In this document: positions 1 through 7,764 of the stretch, in pieces | How the letters are laid out: the number at the start of each line of letters is the position of its first letter | Numbering within the stretch: position 1 is the stretch's first letter | From: Chloroflexota bacterium | Lineage (GTDB): Bacteria; Chloroflexota; Ktedonobacteria; Ktedonobacterales; Ktedonobacteraceae | Assembly: GCA_027316975.1 (NCBI GenBank) | Contig: DAHVFL010000049.1 | Location: forward strand, 1-15,119 | Length of the DNA: 15,119 nt | Direction: 5' to 3' | The notes under the pieces: model-generated | Told to the model about the DNA's origin: nothing | Seen by the model: the letters and a program-made list of their open reading frames with translations, nothing else | Databases searched by the model: none | Program-made: the position numbers and the translations under genes

Positions 1-1244
1 GGAAGCAGGATCAAGTGTGGCTCTGGCTGGGCATACGGGCCTTTTCCATAGACTTCTGTGGTATAGATGGCATCGATCAGAGGCTGACCTGTGACCGGAT
101 CGACCTGACATCTCAGATCATCGCAGAGCTCCTGGATACGCGCAGCCTCCAGGTTTGCATTCAGGAAGATATCCGCGTACCCTCCGCCGTAACCAGACAT
201 GGAAGGCACGCAGGCGAGTGTGTGTGCCCAATCGATATCGGTTACTGTTGGCTTATAGACGCCTCCTGAACCTTTCTTGATGATACCCGCGCTTTTAAGC
301 TTTCTTTTGCCCTTCTGGACCAATGAGAGCAAGCCCATCCCTTCGAGGGTATGCTTGAGTCTGGCAAGGCGACCTGCCTTTTCACGCTGCGAAGTGGAAT
401 GGAGCTTCAAAAACCCCTTACCATACAAATATTCATTAATGTCGAAGGAGCGACTTATGCCTTGAAAACCGTGATCGGACACCACAAAGATAGTATCTTC
501 CGGCTTCAACTCTTCTAAAACCAGTCCCAGCGCTGAGTCCAGCATACGGTAATATTCGATGGTTTTCGGGTCGAATCCAACGATTTCGTCCCACAGCGAG
601 TGCTGCAAGCGGTCGGGGCCGACAAAGACTACGTAGCAAAAATCCCAGGATTTTTCTTTCAGCAGGTAGGTCATGAGTTGAATGCGCGATGCGGTCATGG
701 CCAGGGTTGCATCGACCAGGCGGTCAACGCGTGTCTCTACCTTGCCCTTGAAGATCTCACGCAGTTTGATGTCAATTTTATAGTCCGGCACCACGCGAAA
801 GAGTTCTTCCTTAAAAGCGGCTGGATAGGTAAACTCTACTTCGGTGCTGGGCGTTAAATAGCCGCTGACCATGATGCCGTTGACCGGCTCAGGCGGGTAG
901 GTGATGGGGACATTGAGAACAAGCACCTGCTTGCCGAACTCGCTGAGGATGTTCCAGATGGCCTTCCCTCCTTTGCGGTGCGTCTGCACAGACGCCTTGC
1001 GCGCGCTTCCCGCTTCTTGCCCTCCCTCATACGTCCAGAAGTCATACACACCGTGACGAGCAGGTTTCAAGCCGGTCGAAATAGAAGTCCACGCGGGCGG
1101 CGTGAGCGGCGGATATTTGGATTCCAGCACCGCCTCGCATCCCTGCTTTTGTAGTTTGCAAAAATTGGGGAGTTCCCCCCTCTCCATCAGCGGGTGGATG
1201 ACGCGGAATGCCAACCCATCCGCACCAAAGATGACTGTACGCAT
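1..1244 (-). CDS. Alkaline-phosphatase-superfamily phosphodiesterase, copy 1 (C-terminus beyond window edge)
   Basis: The frame from the ATG at 1244 is open without a stop to base 1, giving 414 visible residues; the last 100 or so lie outside the window. It is a clear paralogue of the two genes upstream and fits the type I phosphodiesterase/nucleotide pyrophosphatase family. Visible candidate catalytic residues are Asp9 (FGADG), Thr48 as nucleophile (PPLTPPAW), Asp211 and His215 (DRLQH), and Asp257-His258 (SDHGF). The third metal-site histidine would fall past the edge. There is no signal peptide or membrane segment, so it is predicted cytoplasmic. A GAAGGAAG Shine-Dalgarno supports the start. 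It follows copy 2 by 53 bases in the same direction. It is the most divergent copy: the GHN after SDHGF in the others reads GIS here, and the middle (about 280-330) is lysine-rich and poorly conserved. The substrate is unknown. Confidence 0.85.
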   Translation of the reverse strand, partial: MRTVIFGADGLAFRVIHPLMERGELPNFCKLQKQGCEAVLESKYPPLTPPAWTSISTGLKPARHGVYDFWTYEGGQEAGSARKASVQTHRKGGKAIWNILSEFGKQVLVLNVPITYPPEPVNGIMVSGYLTPSTEVEFTYPAAFKEELFRVVPDYKIDIKLREIFKGKVETRVDRLVDATLAMTASRIQLMTYLLKEKSWDFCYVVFVGPDRLQHSLWDEIVGFDPKTIEYYRMLDSALGLVLEELKPEDTIFVVSDHGFQGISRSFDINEYLYGKGFLKLHSTSQREKAGRLARLKHTLEGMGLLSLVQKGKRKLKSAGIIKKGSGGVYKPTVTDIDWAHTLACVPSMSGYGGGYADIFLNANLEAARIQELCDDLRCQVDPVTGQPLIDAIYTTEVYGKGPYAQPEPHLILL

Positions 1245-1297
1245 AACGCTATACTTCCTTCATTCCTTTTCTATTCACGTTATATTCACGCCTCTGC

Positions 1298-2860
1298 TTA
1301 CGCATCGAGTAATTTTTTCAGTTTTCGCCGTGCCAGCCCGCCCTCCGCATCGCCGCCGGTGGCCACCATTCCCTCCAAAAACAATTCATCCAGCACGCGC
1401 CCGTCAAAAGCGTAGGGGAACGGCAGCCCCAGGCTGTGCAGCAGGGTTGGTACGATATCGAAGACCTCTGCATTGGGGGCCTGGAAACCGCGTTTGAAAT
1501 TCGCACCGTAGGCATACAGGACGCCATCTTTCTGATGCGAGCCAAAGGTTTTGCCGATATCTTCCCAGATGCGTTCGTTCCCCATCTCCATACGGAACGT
1601 TACTCCATCCTGCGCCAGGAGCAGCAAATGCGGTTCGCGGGGTGCATAGGGGCCTGTTCCAAACACTTCTGTTGTGTAAATGACATCAATTAACGGCTTT
1701 CCGTTTTTGGGATCTTTCTGGAGTTTCAGGTCTTCACATAGCCCGGCTATCTGCTCTTCTGTTATATCAGGGCTGAGAAAAACGTCGGCATAGCCACCCT
1801 GGAAGCCTGAGAAAGATGGCACGAAGGCCTGGGTTTTATCCCAATCAACATCTTCGAGCAGAGGGCGAGTGGCATCGACACCGGAATTCTCCCAGACTCC
1901 GGCGGCCTTGAGAGAACGCTTGATTTTGCGCGCCAATGGCCGCAGCCACAGTCTATTGGCGATATGTTTGAGCGTGCTGGCGCGTCCTGCCTTGCGCCGT
2001 GCGGAGAGAGCCCTGGGGTCGAGCACGAGCAGCCCTTTCCTTCGCAGGTACTCATTGATATCGAAGTAACTATTATGTCCTCGGAAACCATGATCGGAGA
2101 CCACGAAGAGAGTATCTTGCGGGCCAAGTAGGGCAAGTATCTGTCCGAGCGCATCATCGAGCATCCTGTAGTAGCGGTTGGTGCGCGGGTCGAGGGCGAT
2201 AGCTTCCTCCCACAACTGATGCTGCAAGCGATCCCCACAGACATATGCCAGGTAACAGAAGTCCCAGGGCTTCTCTTTCAACATGTGCATGATGAGCCTG
2301 GTGCGCTGCTCGGTCATGTCCAGCAGGACATCAACCATCGCGTCCACCCGCAGTTTTAAGCGCAACCGCTCATATTCACCCCCGGGTACGAGTTGATAGC
2401 GTGGAGCGACGCGAAACAGCTCTTCCTTGAAAGATGCGGGATACGTAAAATCGACATCTGTACCGGGTGTTAAATAGCCGCTGACCATGATGCCGTTCAC
2501 GGGTTCGGGTGGGTAGGTGGCGGGAACGTTTATCACGAGTACCCGTTTCCCGTACTCGCTCAGGATATTCCAGATGGCCTTGCCTCCCCGGCGCTGCGTC
2601 TGCACATGCACGCTGCGCGTGACGCCGCGCTTCTGCGCATCAGCATAGACCCAGTAGTCATAGACACCGTGACGAGCAGGTTTCAAGCCGGTCGAAATGG
2701 AAGTCCACGCGGGCGGCGTGAGCGGCGGATACTTAGATTCAAGCACCGCCTCGCAGCCCTCATCGCGCAGTTTCTTAAAGTTGGGTAGCTCTCCACGCTC
2801 GATAAGCGGCTTGATGATTCGGAAGGTCAGCCCATCCACCCCAAAGATGACTGAACGCAT
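1298..2860 (-). CDS. Alkaline-phosphatase-superfamily phosphodiesterase, copy 2
   Basis: This 520-residue protein fits the type I phosphodiesterase/nucleotide pyrophosphatase fold, whose members use two metal ions and a Thr/Ser nucleophile to cleave phosphate esters or diesters. Candidate active-site residues are all present: Asp9 (FGVDG), Thr48 (PPLTPPAW, aligning with the NPP nucleophile), Asp210 and His214 (DRLQH), Asp256-His257 (SDHGF) and His442 (GSHQKDG). The sulfatase CxPSR motif is absent, so it is not a formylglycine sulfatase. No signal peptide or membrane segment is visible, which suggests a cytoplasmic enzyme. The C-terminus is basic (GLARRKLKKLL), as in copy 3. An AAGGAG site lies about 9 bases before the ATG. 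It sits 23 bases downstream of copy 3. The substrate cannot be read from sequence; a nucleotide, sugar-phosphate or lipid-linked intermediate is an inference from context. Confidence 0.9.
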   Translation of the reverse strand: MRSVIFGVDGLTFRIIKPLIERGELPNFKKLRDEGCEAVLESKYPPLTPPAWTSISTGLKPARHGVYDYWVYADAQKRGVTRSVHVQTQRRGGKAIWNILSEYGKRVLVINVPATYPPEPVNGIMVSGYLTPGTDVDFTYPASFKEELFRVAPRYQLVPGGEYERLRLKLRVDAMVDVLLDMTEQRTRLIMHMLKEKPWDFCYLAYVCGDRLQHQLWEEAIALDPRTNRYYRMLDDALGQILALLGPQDTLFVVSDHGFRGHNSYFDINEYLRRKGLLVLDPRALSARRKAGRASTLKHIANRLWLRPLARKIKRSLKAAGVWENSGVDATRPLLEDVDWDKTQAFVPSFSGFQGGYADVFLSPDITEEQIAGLCEDLKLQKDPKNGKPLIDVIYTTEVFGTGPYAPREPHLLLLAQDGVTFRMEMGNERIWEDIGKTFGSHQKDGVLYAYGANFKRGFQAPNAEVFDIVPTLLHSLGLPFPYAFDGRVLDELFLEGMVATGGDAEGGLARRKLKKLLDA

Positions 2861-2883
2861 AATCTATCTCCTTGTAGCGCAAC

Positions 2884-4482
2884 TTACTTTTCTACTTCAA
2901 GCAATTTCTTGAGCTTGCGGCGAGCCAGTCCATCTTCCGCGCTCCGCTCCGGGTCCACGGCTACTGCCCGTCCCTCCTGCGCTCGCTCCACAAACAACTC
3001 GTCCAGCACGCGCCCATCAAAGCCATGTGGCAGCGGCAGGTTCATGCTGTGAAGCAAGGTTGGCACGAGGTCATATATTTCGGCATTGGGCGCTTTGAAA
3101 CCTCGCTTGAAGCTGTCTCCATAGGCGTACAGCACACCATCCTTATGATGAGAGCCAAAAGATTTTCCCAGGTCTTCCCATAAACGCTGATTGCCTAACT
3201 CTACGCGGAAGGTGATGTGGTCACCGGGAAGCAGCAACAGGTGCGGTTCGCGTGGGGCAAAGGGACCTTCGCCATATACTTCAGTGGAATAGATGGCATC
3301 GATTAGCGGCTTCCCGTCTTTGGGATCAACCTGGCGCATCAGGTCCGCGCGCAGTTCAGCGATCTGCTCTTCTTTCATATCAGGGTTCAAGAAAATATCC
3401 GCGTAGCCGGATGGGAAGCCAGAAAATGAAGGAACAAAGGCCAGGGTTCTCTTCCAATCGATATCGGAAAGCGCCGGACGATCCAGGCCCGCCTCGAAAT
3501 TGGGCGGCACCCACATGCCCAGTGTCTTGAGAGAACGCTTCACTTTGCGAGCGAGCGAGCGCAATCCCAGGCGCGAAACCACCTGCCGCACGCGCGTGGC
3601 CCGGCTGGATTTGCGGCGGCTACTCTCAAATGAGGCCCCGGGCGTCAGCAGTCCCTTGCTGTAGAGGTACTCATTGATATCAAAATACGTATTATGCCCG
3701 CCGAAGCCGTGATCTGAGACCACAAATAGACGATCACCGGGGCCGAGCAGGGCGAACACCTGCCCAAGCGCGTCATCGATCATCTTAAAATAGTCGTTCG
3801 TACCCGGATGCAACGCGCTGACTTCTTCCCACAGGGGATGCTGCAAGCGGTCCGCGCCGATGAAGGCAAGATAGCAGAAATCCCAGGGCTTTTCCTTCAT
3901 CATATGCATCATGAGCTTGATACGCTCTTCAGTCATGCGCAAAATGGCATCCGCCAGAGGCTCAACTTTTCCGATAGTTTTCAGGCGCTCGTAGGCATTC
4001 GTTTCCAGGTCAATTTGATAATTGGGTGCGATCTGAAAGAGTTCTTCTTTGAAAGAAGGTGGATACGTAAAATCGACATCCGTGCTGGGTGTCATATACC
4101 CGCTGACCATGATGCCGTTCACGGGTTCCGGTGGATAGGTGGCGGGAACGTTTATCACGAGCACGCGTTTCCCGTACTCGCTCAGGATATTCCAGATGGC
4201 CTTGCCTCCTCTGCGGCGCGTGAGGACGTGAGCCGCGCGGGGTTTGCCGACTTCCTGCTGCTCGTCATACACCCAAAAGTCGAAGACACCATGACGAGCG
4301 GGTTTCAAGCCGGTCGAAAGCGAAGTCCAGGCCGGGGGTGTAAGCGGAGGGTACTTTGACTCGAGTACCGCTTCGCAGCCCTCCTGGCTAAGTTTCTTAA
4401 AGTTGGGGAGTTCGCCTCGCTCGATGAGTGGGTGCAGGACACGAAATGTAAGCCCATCGACGCCAAAGATGACTGAACGCAT
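2884..4482 (-). CDS. Alkaline-phosphatase-superfamily phosphodiesterase, copy 3
   Basis: This 532-residue paralogue of copies 1 and 2 has every candidate catalytic residue: Asp9 (FGVDG), Thr48 (PPLTPPAW), Asp211 and His215 (DRLQH), Asp257-His258 (SDHGF) and His445 (GSHHKDG). The C-terminal region has the usual VPTLLHS...FDGRVLDELF segment of this family, then a variable linker and a basic tail (GLARRKLKKLL). There is no export signal. The start has an AGAGGTG Shine-Dalgarno and lies 12 bases after the flippase stop, so the two are very likely cotranscribed. It is the first of the three active-looking copies in transcription order. Parts of its DNA are almost identical to copy 2 and others are clearly diverged. 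The family assignment is firm; the physiological substrate is unknown. Confidence 0.9.
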   Translation of the reverse strand: MRSVIFGVDGLTFRVLHPLIERGELPNFKKLSQEGCEAVLESKYPPLTPPAWTSLSTGLKPARHGVFDFWVYDEQQEVGKPRAAHVLTRRRGGKAIWNILSEYGKRVLVINVPATYPPEPVNGIMVSGYMTPSTDVDFTYPPSFKEELFQIAPNYQIDLETNAYERLKTIGKVEPLADAILRMTEERIKLMMHMMKEKPWDFCYLAFIGADRLQHPLWEEVSALHPGTNDYFKMIDDALGQVFALLGPGDRLFVVSDHGFGGHNTYFDINEYLYSKGLLTPGASFESSRRKSSRATRVRQVVSRLGLRSLARKVKRSLKTLGMWVPPNFEAGLDRPALSDIDWKRTLAFVPSFSGFPSGYADIFLNPDMKEEQIAELRADLMRQVDPKDGKPLIDAIYSTEVYGEGPFAPREPHLLLLPGDHITFRVELGNQRLWEDLGKSFGSHHKDGVLYAYGDSFKRGFKAPNAEIYDLVPTLLHSMNLPLPHGFDGRVLDELFVERAQEGRAVAVDPERSAEDGLARRKLKKLLEVEK

Positions 4483-4494
4483 AAAGCACCTCTT

Positions 4495-6480
4495 CTATTT
4501 TTTCCTGGTTTTATTTTTTGCGCCGCGCGAGAACTTTTTGCGCAGCGCCTTCATGACAATTTCGTCTTCGGGACTGCCCTTAAACAAGATAAGCAGCCCG
4601 ATGTAACTGGCGAGAAATACCGGGATTAATGCCAGTTGCGCCGAGATAATAGCGTGCCCCAGCACAACATGCCATTTCATCTGACTTAAGAAGTAGAGAC
4701 CCACGCCAGTAAATATGCTGCTGATCAATCCCGCGATGATCGGCTTAAGGGTATCCAGGCGATAAGGCTGCATTTTTAGCAGGAGGCGCACCTGGAGCAA
4801 ACGCATACTATTCAAGGCACCGATGGCAAGACCCGTGCTGATGGCGGTTCCCATTGCGCCATAGCGCGGCGTCAGGATGATTCCCAGCACGATATTGACC
4901 GCGACGGCCACCAGCGAGTTGATGAATGAGAGCTTATTATGGCCAGTCATCAGCAACATATAGCCAACGGAACCCGTTCCAGAATTGAGCACATTTCCCA
5001 GGGCAAAGGCGATTACCAGGGGCCATGCGGGGATAAAATCCTTGCCCGATAAGCTCAATAAGTAAGGAGAAAAGAGCACGACAATAAGAAATATAGGCAA
5101 ACTAAAAGTAATGGCCCATTTCGTTATCGCCTTAAACATGGTCTCTAAGCGCGCTTTTTCGCCCTTGCTGTGCAACTCCGCAATGGTGGGCGCGAAGACG
5201 TTATTCAGCGAAAGCAAGGGCAACGAAATAAATGCACTCAAGCGAATAGAGGCTCCATAGAGGCCAAGTTGCGTTTTCGCGACGCCGAAGCTTGCCAGCA
5301 AGAGCGTATCTATCGAGTCAAGTACGGTATCGATAATAGCCGTTAAGAAATTGATGGTAGCGAAAGTGAGCCATTCACGTACCCGGTACTCTTCACGTTC
5401 AGGTGTCGCCACTTTGACTACCTGCCGTAAGAGAAAATTCAGGGCCAGAATGGTACTGACCAGTGTACTGGCGAGCAGCGCGACGGCGATTCCAACAGTA
5501 TAACGGAAGAAGACCAGCACAGCGAACAGCAGCGCCAGCTGTAAGGCGGGCTGCACGATACTCGTCGCCAGCACGCGAAATTTGAACGCCTTGAAGCCGC
5601 GCAATCCGGCGAACCAGATCACCTGCATACATAAGAGCGGGATAAGCGGGGCCATCAGCTGCAAAAGAGGCATCAATTTTACAAGTGTATCTTTATTATT
5701 CGCAGACTGGCCGGGCCGTAATAACGACCAGAGCTGCACAAGATACGGCGTGAAAAAGAGCAACAGGATGGCGGCCACCAGGCCAGCCAGGCCGGCTAAC
5801 AGAGTACAGAAAATCACCAGGCCTTGCAACGGGGAAGATTTATTTTTGCCCCGGTAGATAGCCACATAGCGCACCATCGCGTCGTCTAAGCCCAGATTAA
5901 AGATGGACGTGATCAGATTGATCAGGGATAAACTGAGCGTATATAAGCCGTACACCGCCGGCCCGAAGCCGTATTGGATCAGGAAGTTACAGCCGTACTT
6001 AAGTACGCTTCCGACGATATTACCAAGCCCGACCAGGCCTGCCGCCCCTGCCGTCCCCGCAACCTCCGATTGTATAGTAATTTTCGGTTGGCCCTGCTGG
6101 TTTATCAGACGATCAACGACCTTTGTTCTGAGCGTGGTTTGTTGCTCGAAAGCCGCCGCGCCGGGATCAATTACGCTGTCGAAGCCCAAAGTACCAGGCT
6201 CCCATGTTTGGGCGAGATCGGTAGATTGCGGGTATCTCTTTGCTGGTGGAACAACGAACGGCGGCATTGGCGCCGGTGTACTTGCTAGAGCGGGTGGAGT
6301 GTGCAGTTCCCTCTGAGCCAGCGGCGCTGTAGATGCTCCCTCACACTGGCGCGAGCCATTTACTGAAGTCACTTGCGACGGCGATTGATCCGCAACCACT
6401 TCGTCAAAAGTAAAAAACCTCATTCGACGCGGGCGCTTCGGCGAATGGTATTCTGACGCTTCTGCAACGGGTCTGCTCAT
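4495..6480 (-). CDS. Wzx-like polysaccharide flippase with long N-terminal extension
   Basis: This 661-residue multi-spanning membrane protein fits the oligosaccharide flippase family (polysaccharide biosynthesis protein, MOP superfamily), which moves lipid-linked oligosaccharides across the cytoplasmic membrane. The family's N-terminal region starts near residue 145, followed by the typical segment NLGLDDAMVRYVAIYRG at about 195-211 and hydrophobic helices through to about 640. Residues 1-140 are unusual: polar, rich in proline, serine and alanine (PPALASTPAPMPPFVVPP near 62-79), predicted disordered, and with no counterpart in typical Wzx proteins of about 400-500 residues. The C-terminus is strongly basic. 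The ATG at 6480 has no good Shine-Dalgarno; a purine-rich GAAGGAAGG lies too far upstream (6518-6526) and serves no in-frame start I could find. The next in-frame ATG (6423) has none either. It sits between the pseudo-phosphatase and the phosphodiesterase triplet. Confidence 0.9.
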   Translation of the reverse strand: MSRPVAEASEYHSPKRPRRMRFFTFDEVVADQSPSQVTSVNGSRQCEGASTAPLAQRELHTPPALASTPAPMPPFVVPPAKRYPQSTDLAQTWEPGTLGFDSVIDPGAAAFEQQTTLRTKVVDRLINQQGQPKITIQSEVAGTAGAAGLVGLGNIVGSVLKYGCNFLIQYGFGPAVYGLYTLSLSLINLITSIFNLGLDDAMVRYVAIYRGKNKSSPLQGLVIFCTLLAGLAGLVAAILLLFFTPYLVQLWSLLRPGQSANNKDTLVKLMPLLQLMAPLIPLLCMQVIWFAGLRGFKAFKFRVLATSIVQPALQLALLFAVLVFFRYTVGIAVALLASTLVSTILALNFLLRQVVKVATPEREEYRVREWLTFATINFLTAIIDTVLDSIDTLLLASFGVAKTQLGLYGASIRLSAFISLPLLSLNNVFAPTIAELHSKGEKARLETMFKAITKWAITFSLPIFLIVVLFSPYLLSLSGKDFIPAWPLVIAFALGNVLNSGTGSVGYMLLMTGHNKLSFINSLVAVAVNIVLGIILTPRYGAMGTAISTGLAIGALNSMRLLQVRLLLKMQPYRLDTLKPIIAGLISSIFTGVGLYFLSQMKWHVVLGHAIISAQLALIPVFLASYIGLLILFKGSPEDEIVMKALRKKFSRGAKNKTRKK

Positions 6481-6540
6481 AGGAAAATACAGCTTTCAAG
6501 GGCAAAGGGGAAGCTGACCTTCCTTCTGCCTCACAATAGT

Positions 6541-7764
6541 TTACACATACCCGAGATCACGCAAGTGACCGATGATCAGTTCCTCATCGTGTTCGGAAAG
6601 CTCCTGGTTTTGCGTACTGGAGCGAATGGGATGCTGTTCAAGGTAATAAGGCGTGAACAGAGTACTCACGGCAGGACTTTCCATACCAACATATTCCACG
6701 CCCAATGCATGAAGCAGCGTCGGAACAACCGCTGTGAGCGGAACAGTTTCAGGCGCGCATACATTGGCTTTCAATGAGGGAGCAGAGGCAACTAAATAGC
6801 CTTTGAGTAGAGATGGATGCATTCCCGCCACTGTGGTTTGGCCGCTGACAGGCGGAGTTATCGTCGTCTCGTCAAACTCGATACATGTACTGCGCCGTGA
6901 GGGAGCATAGCCCGGCTGGAATACGACGACCAGATCAGGTGCGCAGAAGAGATAATCACCCACATACAATTCTTCCTTACGATAGATATGCTCGATTATG
7001 GACTCGCCGGTGTGACTGTCGCGCAGTTTATTCGGCATGGCCTTAATAAGAGAGCCGCGCACGTCTTCGTATTCATCCTGGGGATGTACTGCTCCATGCG
7101 CATCACGCCCAAGCAAGTTGATCCAGAGTTGGCCGTACCCGGCAAAGTAGGCAAGCGAGTTGATCCAGTTGATTTGGCCGCTCTGCACGTCACGCTCAAT
7201 CACACCCATATCAGCGAGGAAATTATTCACGTTGACATACTGCTTGACGGGAGACGGCTGCGTCTCCGAGAACAGGGCCAGCAGACCGCTTTCACCCACC
7301 CATGTCTGAGCGATTTGCAAAACCTGAGCGAGGTCGGGTAATTGCGTTCCGATGACGCACTTGACGATCAAACAATCCTTCTCATCGCTGGCTGATTGTG
7401 TCCAGTCCTGGAGCAAGCTGACCAATTCTGATACCTGGGACTCTTCATAGCGAGTCGTCCAGCCTACAGTACGGAGGAGGTCAGGCAGCAAATTTGGAGT
7501 GGGTCCCCTGCCAGTCGATTCTCTTACCACCGCGTAGTTGCGAGGAACAAGCTCATCGAAAAAGCCAAAACTCGCAGGGGACCGGCCACTAAGAGCTTGA
7601 TAACGCTGCGACTGGGGGCCGGTAATAGGTGATGGTGCGAGTTCGACTATCGCACCCCGCTCTATAAGTGCTTGTACATCAGGAAGCGAACGGATATCTG
7701 ACAGGCGGGTGCCAGTTAACCAGAGAATGATAGCCTTTCGCGGCGTTTGATCTGCATTATTCAT
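6541..7764 (-). CDS. Degenerate alkaline-phosphatase-fold protein, probable pseudoenzyme
   Basis: This 407-residue protein does not look enzymatic at first sight, but it follows the plan of the three phosphodiesterases in this operon. YVNVNNFLADMGV (176-188) matches their YFDINEYL..KG segment, GMHPSLLKGYL (314-324) matches SHQKDGVLYAYG, and VVPTLLHALGV (346-356) matches VPTLLHSLGL. The tail ending in LRDLGYV resembles the C-terminus of many phosphatase-superfamily proteins. Most metal ligands are missing: the N-terminal VDG is TGT (17-19), DRLQH has no equivalent, and SDHGF is replaced by SETQP (166-170). A threonine (Thr48) and His316 remain. It is predicted cytoplasmic, with no signal peptide. 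An AAGGAG site lies about 9 bases before the ATG, and the gene overlaps the ligase gene by 8 bases, suggesting translational coupling. A scaffolding or regulatory role is an inference. Confidence 0.75.
   Translation of the reverse strand: MNNADQTPRKAIILWLTGTRLSDIRSLPDVQALIERGAIVELAPSPITGPQSQRYQALSGRSPASFGFFDELVPRNYAVVRESTGRGPTPNLLPDLLRTVGWTTRYEESQVSELVSLLQDWTQSASDEKDCLIVKCVIGTQLPDLAQVLQIAQTWVGESGLLALFSETQPSPVKQYVNVNNFLADMGVIERDVQSGQINWINSLAYFAGYGQLWINLLGRDAHGAVHPQDEYEDVRGSLIKAMPNKLRDSHTGESIIEHIYRKEELYVGDYLFCAPDLVVVFQPGYAPSRRSTCIEFDETTITPPVSGQTTVAGMHPSLLKGYLVASAPSLKANVCAPETVPLTAVVPTLLHALGVEYVGMESPAVSTLFTPYYLEQHPIRSSTQNQELSEHDEELIIGHLRDLGYV

Noticed and set aside
1..1244. Possible frameshifted or broken first phosphodiesterase, since only short pieces of it appear as closed ORFs
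   Set aside because: Translating the minus strand codon by codon from 1244 to base 1 gives one continuous frame with all expected motifs; it simply runs off the window.
3808..4359. A 183-codon plus-strand open frame, and other plus-strand frames opposite the phosphodiesterase genes
   Set aside because: They lie antisense to strongly conserved coding sequence, have no recognisable domains or good ribosome sites, and recur at matching places in the paralogues as expected of shadows.
1298..4482. Formylglycine-type sulfatase as the identity of the tandem enzymes, suggested by the sulfotransferases nearby
   Set aside because: The CxPSR/SxPSR sulfatase signature is absent; the nucleophile position is a threonine in PPLTPPAW, as in nucleotide pyrophosphatase/phosphodiesterases.
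6481..6540. Weak stem (CAGCTT/AAGCTG, 15-base loop) before the flippase gene as a terminator or riboregulator
   Set aside because: Only 6 base pairs, no T-run, inside an apparent operon; consistent with chance.
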